Positions 34,985 to 44,435 are shown, counted from the first letter of the stretch. The stretch: DNA of 64,000 bases from Candidatus Nitrospira allomarina (GCF_032050975.1 NZ_CP116967.1:1237001-1301000); one strand, 5' to 3'. Numbers and translations: made by a program. The notes: generated by a model not told the origin, from the letters alone.

Positions 34985-35926
34985 TTACAGACGTTCCCGG
35001 CCATGGGGAGAACGAAGATCCTGTTCTGGACCGAGGGGAACGATACCCGTGGGGTTAATGTCATCGTGAGTGATGTAGTAATGCCGTTTGATGTGATCCA
35101 TATTGACGGTTTCCGCCACGTCGTCCCACTGATAGAGATCTTTGAGGTAGCCAAACAAATTGGGATAATCCACAATGCGCCGGATATTACATTTGAAATG
35201 TCCGTGGTACACCGCGTCAAATCTGATGAGCGTCACGAACAGACGCCAATCTGTTTCCACCGGTTTCATGCCAAAGAGAAATCGTTGTATGTTTAATCGC
35301 GATTCTAATCCATCCAACGCCTCAAAAAGACGCCGGACAGCCTGTTCATAGGCTGATTGAGACGTCGCAAATCCTGCGCGGTAGACCCCATCATTCACCT
35401 GTTCATAAATATCGTTATTCAGTTGGTCAATCTCCTGCCGGAGATCAACCGGATAAAGGTCTAACGTACTGGTGGTAAACTGATTGAATGCCGAATTCAA
35501 CATCCGCAGGATGTCGTCATCGGAATTACTCACGATACGTTTGGTTTCAGAATCCCATAATACGGGCACCGTCACGCGTCCGCGATAGGCCGGATCGGTC
35601 AAACGATACGCCTCACTCAGAAACTGAAACCCATTGATAGGATCGGTCGAATGTCCAGGGCCGTCTCGAAAGGCCCAACCTCGCTCATCCCGGATAGGAT
35701 CAACCACCGTCATGTCAATCACGTCTTCCAATCGCTTGAGCTTTCGCACAATAATTGTGCGATGTGCCCACGGACATGCCCAAGAGGCATACAGATGATA
35801 CCGTCCACGCGCCGCAGGAAATTTTGAACTCCCATCATCAGTCACCCATTCCCGAAACGCATCGCCTTGCCGTGTAAAAGCGCCGTCACTGGATTGTTCG
35901 TCAGGAAATTGTGGTTTTTTGCTCAT
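34985..35926 (-). CDS. Glutathionyl-hydroquinone reductase (GST superfamily)
   Basis: About 313 residues. The thioredoxin-like domain carries the active-site motif YASWACPWAHRTIIV, typical of Xi-class GSTs (YqjG/ECM4), which reduce glutathionyl-hydroquinones. Further family blocks are VSNSDDDILRMLNSAF, LNNDIYEQVNDGVYRAGFA, RFLFGMKPVETDWRLFVTL and FKCNIRRIVDYPNLFGYL. GAGG lies five bases before ATG 35926, whereas the in-frame extension to 36118 is not family-like. It may detoxify or recycle quinones. Confidence 0.88.
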   Translation of the reverse strand: MSKKPQFPDEQSSDGAFTRQGDAFREWVTDDGSSKFPAARGRYHLYASWACPWAHRTIIVRKLKRLEDVIDMTVVDPIRDERGWAFRDGPGHSTDPINGFQFLSEAYRLTDPAYRGRVTVPVLWDSETKRIVSNSDDDILRMLNSAFNQFTTSTLDLYPVDLRQEIDQLNNDIYEQVNDGVYRAGFATSQSAYEQAVRRLFEALDGLESRLNIQRFLFGMKPVETDWRLFVTLIRFDAVYHGHFKCNIRRIVDYPNLFGYLKDLYQWDDVAETVNMDHIKRHYYITHDDINPTGIVPLGPEQDLRSPHGRERL

Positions 35927-36158
35927 CGCGTCCTCAACGACTTCATCATGATTCTTAAGATGCCTCAGCGGGCATGGTGTTCTCTTCTTGATGGCTTCCC
36001 GGAAGCAATAACTTCGGTGTACAAAATTTCTCCTCACTCTATCATGGGTAGCACTGGCGTTCATCTTATCGAGAGCGGATCTAGGACCTGGCAGAATCGA
36101 CTCAACAGGAATTTGCACGATTTAAAATTTGAAAAACATGCAATTTGATGAGAGAAGG

Positions 36159-36440
36159 CTAGAGTTTATGGCAAACCTGGCAACGGATCTGTGCCCGATT
36201 AAAGAGCCCTGGCGATTTCCGCAAAGGAGGGCGCTCTTCAAGTATGCCGTTTACCTCTCCATGGAAAAATTTCCGGTAGTCTTCCATTTCGAACATATTG
36301 CCTTTGCCCGACCAGTGAACAACACATCCCCTCCGACAATCGTCGCACTCCAACCCGATTCAGCGAATCCGAGGAACAAGAGCAGGCTGACGCAACCAAA
36401 ATTAAAAAACCATGCTAATTCCCAATCCAGTTTTCAGTCC
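36159..36440 (-). pseudogene. Possible frameshifted small secreted protein with CxxCH
   Basis: On the minus strand one frame encodes a signal-like segment (FNFGCVSLLLFLGFAESGWS, near 36410-36350) but lacks an ATG or GTG. An overlapping frame from about 36350 to 36159 continues with CDDCRRGCVVHWSGKG and ends in RAQIRCQVCHKL, including a heme-type CxxCH. Joining the two near 36350 by a frameshift would give a small exported Cys-rich protein. This is speculative; both pieces are short. The rest of 36119-36753 shows nothing else convincing. Confidence 0.3.
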
Positions 36441-36753
36441 AAAACCGGCAGACAGTTTTGGCAGTCCAGAGACCCTTCAAATGGAGCCGAAGCAGAGATG
36501 GTGGATGTCCACGGTTAAAAGACTTAAATTGTAAAAAATAGGTTTTTGCTTTGCTCACCAGGATAATATTACCCCTCAAATTGACTAGATCTACAACGCT
36601 GCCCTTAAGGTTTTTTAAAAGAATTGATGGCATTGAAGATAATTTGGATAAAACTAGGGTTTTATAGAGTACCCATTTCTGAATATTACCCTTATTAATA
36701 CATTAATATGTGCCGGTTTTAATTTCGAAACCGTTTGGAAAGGCGGGCTACTC

Positions 36754-37212
36754 ATGGAACAATTCTCCTTTTGTCCTACACTGGCCTCTCCTCTGAATAC
36801 ATCGGAGATCGCGTCTTCCAGGAAGTTTAAATCTCAATGGAATACCAATGAGAATTGTCCATGTTTAATGATTGTGAGTAATGATTCTGCGACGGGAATG
36901 TTAAAAGAACCACTAGGGGAATGGGGATACCAAGTCGTAGCGGCAAGAAATGGATGGGAAGCCTTGGTTCTGGTGGGTCGCCGACCGGTGGATGGAATGC
37001 TTGTGGATATGGATATGCCTATCATGGACGGGCGGACCATGCTTCGTGAATTGCGATGGTTGGGATATCAGATTCCTGTGCTGATGATGTCAAACGAGTC
37101 GGACGAAAAGGTTCACCGTCAACTGTTGATGGAAGGAGCCCAAGGCTTCTTTTTGAAACCGCCTCATCTTCAATCTCTCCAACAAACTTGCAGACAAGTA
37201 TTTAAGAGTTGA
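36754..37212 (+). CDS. Degenerate receiver-domain protein
   Basis: A 152-residue protein with a short N-terminal tail and one receiver domain. The phosphorylatable Asp (VDMDMPIMDG), the Ser (LMMSNES) and the Lys (FFLKPPH) are present, but the acidic metal-binding pair is replaced: LMIVSNDSATG where the neighbour at 37745 has LLVVDDDPSVG. The domain is otherwise closely similar to the C-terminal receiver of that neighbour, and even the leaders match (AACCG, TTTG-GAAAG, C-rich run, CTC then ATG). It therefore looks like a duplicate that lost the CBS part and probably phosphorylation. It may act as a phosphorylation-independent decoy. Confidence 0.8.
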   Translation: MEQFSFCPTLASPLNTSEIASSRKFKSQWNTNENCPCLMIVSNDSATGMLKEPLGEWGYQVVAARNGWEALVLVGRRPVDGMLVDMDMPIMDGRTMLRELRWLGYQIPVLMMSNESDEKVHRQLLMEGAQGFFLKPPHLQSLQQTCRQVFKS

Positions 37213-37744
37213 GGCCTATACCGCTTCTTATCTTCCCCCTGGCTCGAATGATAAATAAAAGAGTCTCGGTAGCGCGGGCTACCCATTCCATTGCTGCCTT
37301 TAATGTGGGGAGACGTAACTTGCATACACTCTGAGAGTTGGCACCCATGGGGGTTAAGTGGGTGCCAAAGGTAAGGTCTTATGGCTCAAACCGTTACCTG
37401 TCCTGGATGTTTGATGAGGTTTTAACGTTCAGTCCATGGAATTGTTCCACCCTCAGATTGTATGATTTACCCTAATGATATTGTTTATGTTGATACGTCC
37501 AACCTTTATGGAATCTATTGGCAGGTATCCAGGCTCTCCTAAACCATATGAAATAAAAGCGTTTTTTGATAGATGGCTCTTCTAATATTTTTTGGCCTGT
37601 ATATTGCTGTAATTTAATTATAGTTCTATTTTGCTTTCGTCTAGTTCTTTATAGTTAGTCCGATCATCATTGATCGGTTCATCCCCCACCCCCCTTCACC
37701 CAATGGTTTTCTGTTTAAAACCGGTTTGAAAGAGAGGCCCTCTC
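37213..37744. other. Intergenic region between the two receiver paralogs
   Basis: About 530 A/T-rich bases without a gene. They hold the hairpin at 37338-37368 and the leader of the next gene, which resembles that of the upstream paralog. Confidence 0.4.
37338..37368. repeat. Perfect 10-base inverted repeat
   Basis: TTGGCACCCA at 37338-37347 and TGGGTGCCAA at 37359-37368 are separated by 11 bases. No T tract follows on either strand, so it is not a standard terminator. It lies about 130 bases after the first receiver gene and could be an operator or an RNA hairpin. Confidence 0.6.
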
Positions 37745-38773
37745 ATGAACCACCTGCCTTCATCGCCTCCATTGGCAAAAGACTTAATGGACCCAAAAGC
37801 CTTACCACTTAGAAGTGGGAAATTCGAGAACGATCTGGCCTTACAATTCCTCTCCGGTCAATATTGTGGATGGCCGGTAGTTGATTCCACCCGCAAAATT
37901 CTTGGAGTCGTGTCGGATCTCCGGCTGTTCGAGGCCGTTTCACGCTTGGATTCGCTGGATGAGCTTAGAGTCGAAGACACCATAACTTCGCCCGTTTATG
38001 TGCATGAGAGTGAAACGCTTGATACCGTGTTGAATCTGATGACCCAAAGACACATCCAGAGAATGCCTGTGGTGTGTGATCAGATTCTTGTCGGAGTCAT
38101 CTCCAAGGCCAATGTGTTACGGCATTGTCTCCCAACTTCGACTCCCTCCCGATTCGTTTCTTCGTGCGCATGGTGTGAACGCCTGCCGGGTCCCTTTGTC
38201 GTACCGGCTGGTGCGAAAGGAAGGCAGACATTAGCGTCCTTCTTGTCGATGGACCATCTCAAATTCTCTGAGATCGATCTTGTGCATACCTATTGTCCCT
38301 CTTGTTTGCAAACCCTTCAGGCACTCAACACAGCATCCGGGAGTGTGCCTTCTGATGAAACCGAGACCCAGGAAGTCCGTCCATGTCTGTTGGTGGTCGA
38401 TGATGATCCTTCTGTGGGCAGGCTGTTAAGTCAGACGCTCAAGGAATGGGGATATAAGGTCCTCGTTGCGAGAAATGGATGGGAAGGTCTGGCTGTGGCA
38501 AGCCGTCAAACAGTGAATGGCATTCTATTGGATATGGATATGCCCATTATGGATGGGAGGACCATGTTGGATGAATTACGATGGTTGGGACATCAAATGC
38601 CTGTGATGATGATGTCTGGCGCGTCGGACGAACGAGCCCTCCGGCAACTGCTACAGGAGGGGGCTCAAGGGTTTTTTTTGAAACCGGTTCATCTGAAATC
38701 TCTCAAGGAAGCCTGTCGCAGGATCCTGCAAAAGAATGAGGCTCCGTCCTCTTTTCGGTACCATATGGTCTGA
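37745..38773 (+). CDS. CBS-pair protein with C-terminal receiver domain
   Basis: A 342-residue cytoplasmic signalling protein. Residues 1-130 form two CBS motifs (GWPVVDSTRKILGVVSDLRL and ETLDTVLNLMTQRHIQRMPV). The middle has C-x2-C pairs (SSCAWCERL and YCPSCLQTL) that could bind zinc. Residues from about 218 form an intact receiver: acidic pair LLVVDDDPSVG, phosphorylation Asp in LLDMDMPIMDG, Ser in MMSGAS and Lys in FFLKPVH. It combines adenine-nucleotide sensing with phospho-signalling and has no DNA-binding domain. The kinase is not identified; the nearest kinase gene is at 40335. Confidence 0.85.
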   Translation: MNHLPSSPPLAKDLMDPKALPLRSGKFENDLALQFLSGQYCGWPVVDSTRKILGVVSDLRLFEAVSRLDSLDELRVEDTITSPVYVHESETLDTVLNLMTQRHIQRMPVVCDQILVGVISKANVLRHCLPTSTPSRFVSSCAWCERLPGPFVVPAGAKGRQTLASFLSMDHLKFSEIDLVHTYCPSCLQTLQALNTASGSVPSDETETQEVRPCLLVVDDDPSVGRLLSQTLKEWGYKVLVARNGWEGLAVASRQTVNGILLDMDMPIMDGRTMLDELRWLGHQMPVMMMSGASDERALRQLLQEGAQGFFLKPVHLKSLKEACRRILQKNEAPSSFRYHMV

Positions 38774-38855
38774 TCAAGGTACCAAAACCGAGGGCACACA
38801 GGGGCAATCCGGCTGCCGGCTTGTAAACCCTTTTCAGCATGACGGGGGAAAGTTC

Positions 38856-39980
38856 TCACATGGCAATGCCCTCGCGACCTAACAAACTTCTTAAGCTCTG
38901 AATTACCGGAAAAACCTCCTGGTTCCAGTCGGCACCCTGGCGATCATAGGCTTTCTGTTCTTCCTCTACAATCCACCGATCTTGTGCAAAAATTCCATTG
39001 GTAAACCATACAATAAACGGCCACAAGAGGTGGATGAGACCGGGAATTGAAGGTTTCCGGACCATCATCAATCCAAAAGTGTGATTGATTCGTTGTGCAG
39101 GATCAACGGGAACGTACACATTCCAGAGATTTAACGCAGGGTGAATACTTCCGGCTGTCCAAAACTGGAGCGTTTGATAGGGGTAGTTGGTACAGATGGT
39201 CATCAGATCATGCTTTGGCCCATCTGCTGATGCCTTGGTTCTCCCTAGAATGAGTTTCTCCCCGAGTGGTTGTGCGCCTTTGATTCGAGAGAAGGTGTAA
39301 TCGACTTCCACGGCATGCGGCCGCTCCCGAAGTTCCAGAAAGACCGTTCGGATCCCGCCCATGAGTCGACGATGCAAAAATTGATGGTTCATATCCATAA
39401 GGTTTTCATGCATGAATGAGTAATGGCAGCCTACCTGACGGTCAAGGTATCGAGTTTTATATTGTGGATCATCTGCTAAGGATACATCCGGGAACCCGAC
39501 CTCATTCACCCGGCTTACTGTTCCCGGAAACACAAACACCAGCCCATAGGCTTCACGACAGGGAAAGCTCCTGACTCCTGCTGGTCGTGGTTGGTTTTTT
39601 TCTAAATATGGTACACCCATGCATCGCCCTGTCTGGTCAAATGTCCAGGAATGATACCCACACTGGACATATTCCCCATGCACCACCCCGCAATGGAGCG
39701 GTACCTGCCGATGGGCGCATCGGTCTTCGAGCGCATAGACGATGCCGTTTTCGGTTCTGACTAACACGATGGGATTGCCGGCAAAGGACACCCCAAGCAT
39801 TTTCCCTTTTTTCAGATCTCTGGAGCGTGCGAGCGGATACCAATTGTCCGGGTGAAGACCCGTTTTTCTTAAATCAGATGGGAGAGGCGATTTCCCGGAC
39901 CGGGACGCAGAGCCTTCAAGGACAATGAGAGCGTCGCTTACCTTCTGTCTGTCTAAGTGCATTTGAGATTGTTTATTCAT
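38856..39980 (-). CDS. Rieske [2Fe-2S] oxygenase-like protein
   Basis: A 374-residue protein. The N-terminal half has a Rieske cluster motif: C-x-H in RCAHRQVPLHCG and C-x2-H in QCGYHSWTFDQTGRC. The C-terminal half is like the alpha subunit of aromatic-ring oxygenases, with the candidate mononuclear iron site ENLMDMNHQFLHRRLMGG (Asp and two His). It resembles PaO/vanillate-O-demethylase-type oxygenases that need a reductase, which is not nearby. The start ATG 39980 is preceded by GGAG. The substrate is unknown; the Trp-rich C-terminal segment (LIHLLWPFIVWFTNG) may bind membranes. Confidence 0.82.
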   Translation of the reverse strand: MNKQSQMHLDRQKVSDALIVLEGSASRSGKSPLPSDLRKTGLHPDNWYPLARSRDLKKGKMLGVSFAGNPIVLVRTENGIVYALEDRCAHRQVPLHCGVVHGEYVQCGYHSWTFDQTGRCMGVPYLEKNQPRPAGVRSFPCREAYGLVFVFPGTVSRVNEVGFPDVSLADDPQYKTRYLDRQVGCHYSFMHENLMDMNHQFLHRRLMGGIRTVFLELRERPHAVEVDYTFSRIKGAQPLGEKLILGRTKASADGPKHDLMTICTNYPYQTLQFWTAGSIHPALNLWNVYVPVDPAQRINHTFGLMMVRKPSIPGLIHLLWPFIVWFTNGIFAQDRWIVEEEQKAYDRQGADWNQEVFPVIQSLRSLLGREGIAM

Positions 39981-40334
39981 GAATTTCTCCAAGAAAGAAG
40001 ACAACCGTGAAGGGAAAGGCCTGTGGAATTTCAGCGATATAGAGCAATAGCTGGAATCGTATGAGGTCTTGGACTGACATTAAGCGAAATGAAGAATGAA
40101 GAGGGTAGGGACTTGAATGATTCGTTACTGGGGCACAGTATAGATCGTGTGATCAAAAATATCGAGTCGGAGCGAAACTTTTTCGTAAGCCTCCTGAGGT
40201 TACTGGCACCTCACATATCCGTAAGCCATGAGTTTGGAAAAATATCGAAGAATTTAGGGTAGGATGAGAAAGTCAGGAAATTCCTTTATTGTAGGGACTG
40301 AGCGACCAGGGTCTACATTAAAGGATGGAAAGTC
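39981..40334. other. Divergent intergenic region upstream of the sensor kinase
   Basis: About 350 bases between the divergent Rieske and kinase genes, expected to hold both promoters. I see no clear sigma-70 or sigma-54 elements and no small ORF with a good ribosome-binding site. Confidence 0.35.
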
Positions 40335-42308
40335 GTGAAGCCACCCAAACGTGCATGGCTAGGAACAGGATCAATCGGGCGAGCGTTATTGATTCTCTCC
40401 ACCGTGTTTATTTTAGCCTTGTTCGGCATCCTGCTCTATACAATCACCACAATTCAGAATCAAAAGCTCGACAGTGTGATGGTAGATCTGGCGGGACAAC
40501 AGCGGATGTTGTCTCAACGACTCATGAATGAAATTTTATTGATTTCGCAAGGGATTCCTGCTGATTACGGGTTCACCAAAAAGATCCTGAATCAAAATCT
40601 GGATGCCTTACTCCTCGGTGGACAGGTTGTGATAAATCAGGAAAGTGGGGATACGGCGGTCCTTCTTCCCCCTCCAACCCGGGACATACAATTGGCATTA
40701 GGTGCGCAACAAACACTCATGACCGAATTTATGCAGCGGGCCGACACCTTTTTGAAAACGCCATCCGATCATCCCGGATATTCTTTGGGGTTAGACGGGC
40801 TCCTGGCTTCAAATGCCCGGTTAATCGAACTTGCCAACAAGGCGGTCAAGTTATACAGCAGAAATTCCCGGGAAAAGATCTCGAACATGATCGTTTGGGA
40901 ATCGTTGATCGGTACCGTAGTGATAATTTTCGGAATTCTGATAACGAGACAGGTCAAACTGGCCAATCAGGAACTTGAACATGAAATCCAGGAACGTTCC
41001 AGGATAGAAACGGCTCTACGCTATCGAATCGAAATTGAAAATCTCATGACAAATCTTTCAACCCAATTCATCAGTCTTGAAGCAAAAGATTTGGATGCGG
41101 AGATAAATCGGGCGCTGGAAGCCATCGGAACGTTTGGTGGGGTGGATCGAAGTTATGTGTTTATATTTGAGGATGACGGTACGACCATGAATAATACCCA
41201 TGAATGGTGTCAGACCGGTATTGAGGCCCAGCTATCAAGACTTCAGGGCCTTCGAATGCAGGACATACCCTGGTTTGCAGAACGTCTTATCTCCTGCCCG
41301 TTTTATCAAATCTCAAGCGTGGCAAATCTTCCGCTCGAGGCGAATGCCGAAAAGCAGCTATTTCAAATGCAGCAAATCCAATCGCTGGTGATTGTGCCCA
41401 TGACCTTGCGCGGCAAGTTGTTCGGGTTTCTCGGATTTGATTCAGTGATGCAAGAAAAGACCTGGTCTGAAGAAGACATCAGGCTCCTCCAAATGGCCGG
41501 AGAAATATTCGTGAATGGGTTCGAACGGCAACGGGTAGAGGAAAATTTACGAAAAAGTGAAGCCGCAAAAGTTGAGGCCTTTCGCCAAAGCGATGCCCTG
41601 AAAACCGCTCTGCTGTCTTTGGTTTCCCACGAACTACGGACTCCACTTACTGCCATCAAGGCCTCCATAGCCGGGTTGATTGAACTTTCCAGACAGGATG
41701 CGTCCAAGGTGCAGCAGGAATTTCTCCAGGGTATCAATCAGGAAATCGATTTTTTAAATGGATTGGTTGATAATCTTCTGGACATGTCAAAGGTTGAAGC
41801 GGGAACCCTGGTTCCTCATCGTGAATGGCATTTATTGGAAGATCTGGTCGAAGGCGCAATCAGACGGTTGGAAATGTCTTTAAAAGGCCGATCTTTGCAA
41901 GTGAACCTGGGGGAGAAAATTTCCCCTATTTTTGTGGATGGGATGGAAATTCAGCAAGTTCTGATCAACCTGTTGGATAATGCCATTAAATATTCTCCCC
42001 CAGGCTCCTTGGTCAGCATTGTTGGCCGCATGACGCCTAACCAGGTGGAGGTAAGAGTCTCCAGCGATGGAGAAGGAATCCCTCAGGAAGAGTTGGTAAG
42101 TATTTTCAACCGATTCTACCGGTTAAAGGGTCCGCGGACACGACTCATTCGTGGTACCGGTCTCGGATTGGCGATCTGTAAAGGTATGGTCGAAGCCCAT
42201 GGTGGTCGAATTTGGGCCGAATCACAGAATCGAATCGTGACGATTAGCTTTACGTTGCCGACTCCTGATACACCCCCTATGATAGATTTTGACCGGGAAG
42301 AGGAGTAA
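40335..42308 (+). CDS. PilJ/NarX-like-GAF sensor histidine kinase
   Basis: A 657-residue inner-membrane kinase that begins with GTG. The N-terminal helix (ALLILSTVFILALFGILLYT) is followed by a PilJ-type periplasmic region with DSVMVDLAGQQRMLSQRLMN, similar to the P-box helix of nitrate/nitrite sensors NarX and NarQ, and a second membrane helix near residue 200. A GAF domain covers about 240-395. The kinase core has H432 (LVSHELRTPLTAIKASI), the N box (LINLLDNAIKYSPPG), SSDGEGIPQEELVS and GTGLGLAICKGMVEAHGG. The OmpR-type regulator gene begins 11 bases downstream and is the likely partner. The ligand is inferred, not shown. Confidence 0.88.
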   Translation: MKPPKRAWLGTGSIGRALLILSTVFILALFGILLYTITTIQNQKLDSVMVDLAGQQRMLSQRLMNEILLISQGIPADYGFTKKILNQNLDALLLGGQVVINQESGDTAVLLPPPTRDIQLALGAQQTLMTEFMQRADTFLKTPSDHPGYSLGLDGLLASNARLIELANKAVKLYSRNSREKISNMIVWESLIGTVVIIFGILITRQVKLANQELEHEIQERSRIETALRYRIEIENLMTNLSTQFISLEAKDLDAEINRALEAIGTFGGVDRSYVFIFEDDGTTMNNTHEWCQTGIEAQLSRLQGLRMQDIPWFAERLISCPFYQISSVANLPLEANAEKQLFQMQQIQSLVIVPMTLRGKLFGFLGFDSVMQEKTWSEEDIRLLQMAGEIFVNGFERQRVEENLRKSEAAKVEAFRQSDALKTALLSLVSHELRTPLTAIKASIAGLIELSRQDASKVQQEFLQGINQEIDFLNGLVDNLLDMSKVEAGTLVPHREWHLLEDLVEGAIRRLEMSLKGRSLQVNLGEKISPIFVDGMEIQQVLINLLDNAIKYSPPGSLVSIVGRMTPNQVEVRVSSDGEGIPQEELVSIFNRFYRLKGPRTRLIRGTGLGLAICKGMVEAHGGRIWAESQNRIVTISFTLPTPDTPPMIDFDREEE

Positions 42309-42319
42309 ACGGTTTACCC

Positions 42320-43033
42320 ATGGCGCATGGATCTCGAATATTAGCTGTTGATGATGAGCGGCAAATACGTCGTTCCCTACAGATCAATCTTGAGGCAAAA
42401 GGATATGAAGTCCTGACGGCTGACACCGGAGAAGAGGCCCTCCAAATTATGAGCCACCGCCTTCCGGACCTGGCCCTCGTGGATTTACTGCTTCCCGGAA
42501 TGGATGGCATTGACCTGACCCGTCAAATTCGTGAAACCTACCAGATTCCAATCATTATCCTTTCCGCAATTGGAGAGGAAGCGAAAAAAATTGAAGCTCT
42601 CGAAATCGGGGCAGATGACTATGTTACCAAACCGTTTAGCATGGAAGAACTGACGGCGAGAATCCGCTCAGTCCTGCGGAGGACCTCCTCAATTTACGGC
42701 ACCGATCCCGTGTTCACATTTGGAAATTTACAGGTTGACTTCGAGAGTCGAAATGTCTGCATTCGGAACCAGGCGGTGAAATTAACCCCGACGGAATATG
42801 ATCTGTTGAAATACCTCATTCAGAATTCCGGAAAAGTTTTGACGCATGGAACCATTCTCCGGGCCATTTGGGGTGCGGGATATAGCGAGCAGGCTCAATA
42901 TTTACGTGTCTTTATTGGAAATTTAAGGAAAAAATTGGAAAAAAACACGGCAAGACCTCAGTATATTCTCACCGATCCTGGAGTCGGCTATCGATTTGCC
43001 ACCGATTTTGAGGAAAATGAAAGCCTTTCCTGA
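42320..43033 (+). CDS. OmpR/KdpE-type response regulator
   Basis: A 237-residue two-domain regulator. The receiver has an acidic pair in ILAVDDERQIRR, the phosphorylation Asp in LALVDLLLPGMDG, Ser in IILSAIG and Lys in DYVTKPFSMEEL. The winged-helix output domain has the family recognition features LTPTEYDLLKYLIQNSGKVL and VFIGNLRKKLEKN, ending with DPGVGYRF. It most resembles the KdpE branch. It should be phosphorylated by the adjacent histidine kinase and bind DNA; the targets are unknown, but the divergent region upstream of the kinase is a candidate. Confidence 0.88.
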   Translation: MAHGSRILAVDDERQIRRSLQINLEAKGYEVLTADTGEEALQIMSHRLPDLALVDLLLPGMDGIDLTRQIRETYQIPIIILSAIGEEAKKIEALEIGADDYVTKPFSMEELTARIRSVLRRTSSIYGTDPVFTFGNLQVDFESRNVCIRNQAVKLTPTEYDLLKYLIQNSGKVLTHGTILRAIWGAGYSEQAQYLRVFIGNLRKKLEKNTARPQYILTDPGVGYRFATDFEENESLS

Positions 43034-43468
43034 TTGACCGTTTGCATGTGAGGTGTTCCTTATCAATCATTGCCTGTTGCCTTCCCAGTTGCTGTAATCC
43101 TTCCCTCTCCTTGTGGTCTCTCGTGTAATTTCTTAGGCCCCCTTGGATTAAATTTCTTCCAGCGCAACGTCCTTCCAAAACCGCGTCGGCAGGCCCTGCC
43201 ATGCTCATCCGGATAGAGTGTATGGCCTCTTTACTCGCTCGTGGGCTGGTGAGTGGCTCAATCCGTTCTTCTTCATTCCATGGCATTCGTCCCTGCCCAA
43301 CACCGTGTTGATCTAAACAGGAATCAGGAAATGGCGCTATCAGGAATCTTTATGAAATCTTTATTTGAACGGGACACAAATCAAATAGATTCTTTATGGG
43401 TTTGATAATTACCATCTAGATAAACCACTACAACCGCTTGGAAGAAGAAGGAATCGGGAGGTGAACAG
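43034..43468. other. Intergenic region upstream of the cupredoxin gene
   Basis: About 435 bases without a convincing gene. A short inverted repeat CAACAC-C-GTGTTG lies at about 43301. A promoter for the cupredoxin gene is expected near the right end. Confidence 0.35.
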
Positions 43469-43927
43469 ATGAAAAATTTGAATTGGACAACGGCCTCTCC
43501 CGCTCTGACTGGGTTAGGAATTTTCCTTTTATTTCTATCAATCTGTGGCCCTTCCTTGGCCTCCACCCAGTCTTCGGATGTGAGGGTCTCAATGGATTAT
43601 TGGGCACCCTATTATAGACCGGCTTTGGCAATTGTCCCCGATGGAGTCTCGATTCATGTTGTGAATCCGACTTCATCACCGCATAGCGTCACACACGATG
43701 GTTGTCGAACAGGTGGGCCTTGCGCATTTGATACGGGTGGCGTTCAACCCGGGCAGGAATTCACGATCCCTTCACTGCCTCCCGGTCGGTATCCTTATTA
43801 TTGCGTGCTTCATCCCATCATGAGGGGTGAAATTATTGTTCTTCCCCATCACACGGTTATAAGCCAAGGTACGATACACGAACACTTCACGGTCACTGAT
43901 GTCGATGTCAGGGAGTCTAGGGAGTGA
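43469..43927 (+). CDS. Exported cupredoxin (plastocyanin/amicyanin-like)
   Basis: A 152-residue protein with a signal peptide (LTGLGIFLLFLSICGPSLAS). The mature part is a beta-sandwich copper domain. Candidate type-1 copper ligands are His in TSSPHSVTHDGC, then Cys, His and Met in PYYCVLHPIMRGEIIV, similar to the amicyanin loop. An extra Cys pair (DGCRTGGPC) may form a disulfide. GGGAGGTG precedes the ATG. It would shuttle electrons or bind copper in the periplasm. It is followed by a receiver gene about 100 bases downstream. Confidence 0.85.
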   Translation: MKNLNWTTASPALTGLGIFLLFLSICGPSLASTQSSDVRVSMDYWAPYYRPALAIVPDGVSIHVVNPTSSPHSVTHDGCRTGGPCAFDTGGVQPGQEFTIPSLPPGRYPYYCVLHPIMRGEIIVLPHHTVISQGTIHEHFTVTDVDVRESRE

Positions 43928-44024
43928 GATGGGGGTGGGTAGGTATTCCATATTCATTCGTTCATCCATTCTATGGATCGTCATGGATGGGAGGACCTCT
44001 CCATAAGATGACGGTTGACGACCG

Positions 44025-44390
44025 ATGAAAAGTCAAAAGCGCATTCTCATTGTCGACGATGATGCGGACGTCCTCCTGTTTTTGAGAGATCGTCTGAATG
44101 CCCTGGGCTTTGAGGTTCTTACTGCTGCCAATGGGAAGGAAGGGGTTGAGGCTCTTCAACATCACACGGTCAATGGGGTACTTCTCGATTTATGCATGCC
44201 GGTCATGGGAGGCCTGCTTATGCTGGAACAATTAGCGCAGTCCTCAACGCTTCCGCCGGTGATCGTGATGTCACCCTCTGAACACCGATCGGAAATGCAG
44301 CTTGCCATTATTAAGGGAGCGATGGACTATCTCATCAAGCCGATCGCTCCAGACATATTGACCGATAAATGTCTCCGACTCTTTTATTAG
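44025..44390 (+). CDS. Stand-alone receiver protein
   Basis: A 121-residue single receiver domain. All key residues are present: the acidic pair in ILIVDDDADVLLFL, the phosphorylation Asp in GVLLDLCMPVMGG, Ser in IVMSPSEHR and Lys in DYLIKPIAPD. There is no output domain, so it likely acts by protein-protein contact or as a phosphate relay or sink. It lies 45 bases upstream of the globin-receiver gene and may form one unit with it. Confidence 0.85.
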   Translation: MKSQKRILIVDDDADVLLFLRDRLNALGFEVLTAANGKEGVEALQHHTVNGVLLDLCMPVMGGLLMLEQLAQSSTLPPVIVMSPSEHRSEMQLAIIKGAMDYLIKPIAPDILTDKCLRLFY

Positions 44391-44435
44391 AAATCTGTCA
44401 ACCCAGGAAGGATTTTTATCCTCAGAAAGGAAGCC

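Noticed and set aside
36129-36518. Open frame of 129 codons on the plus strand
   Set aside because: No motif, no good start and unusual composition; the minus-strand fragments of the same region look more protein-like.
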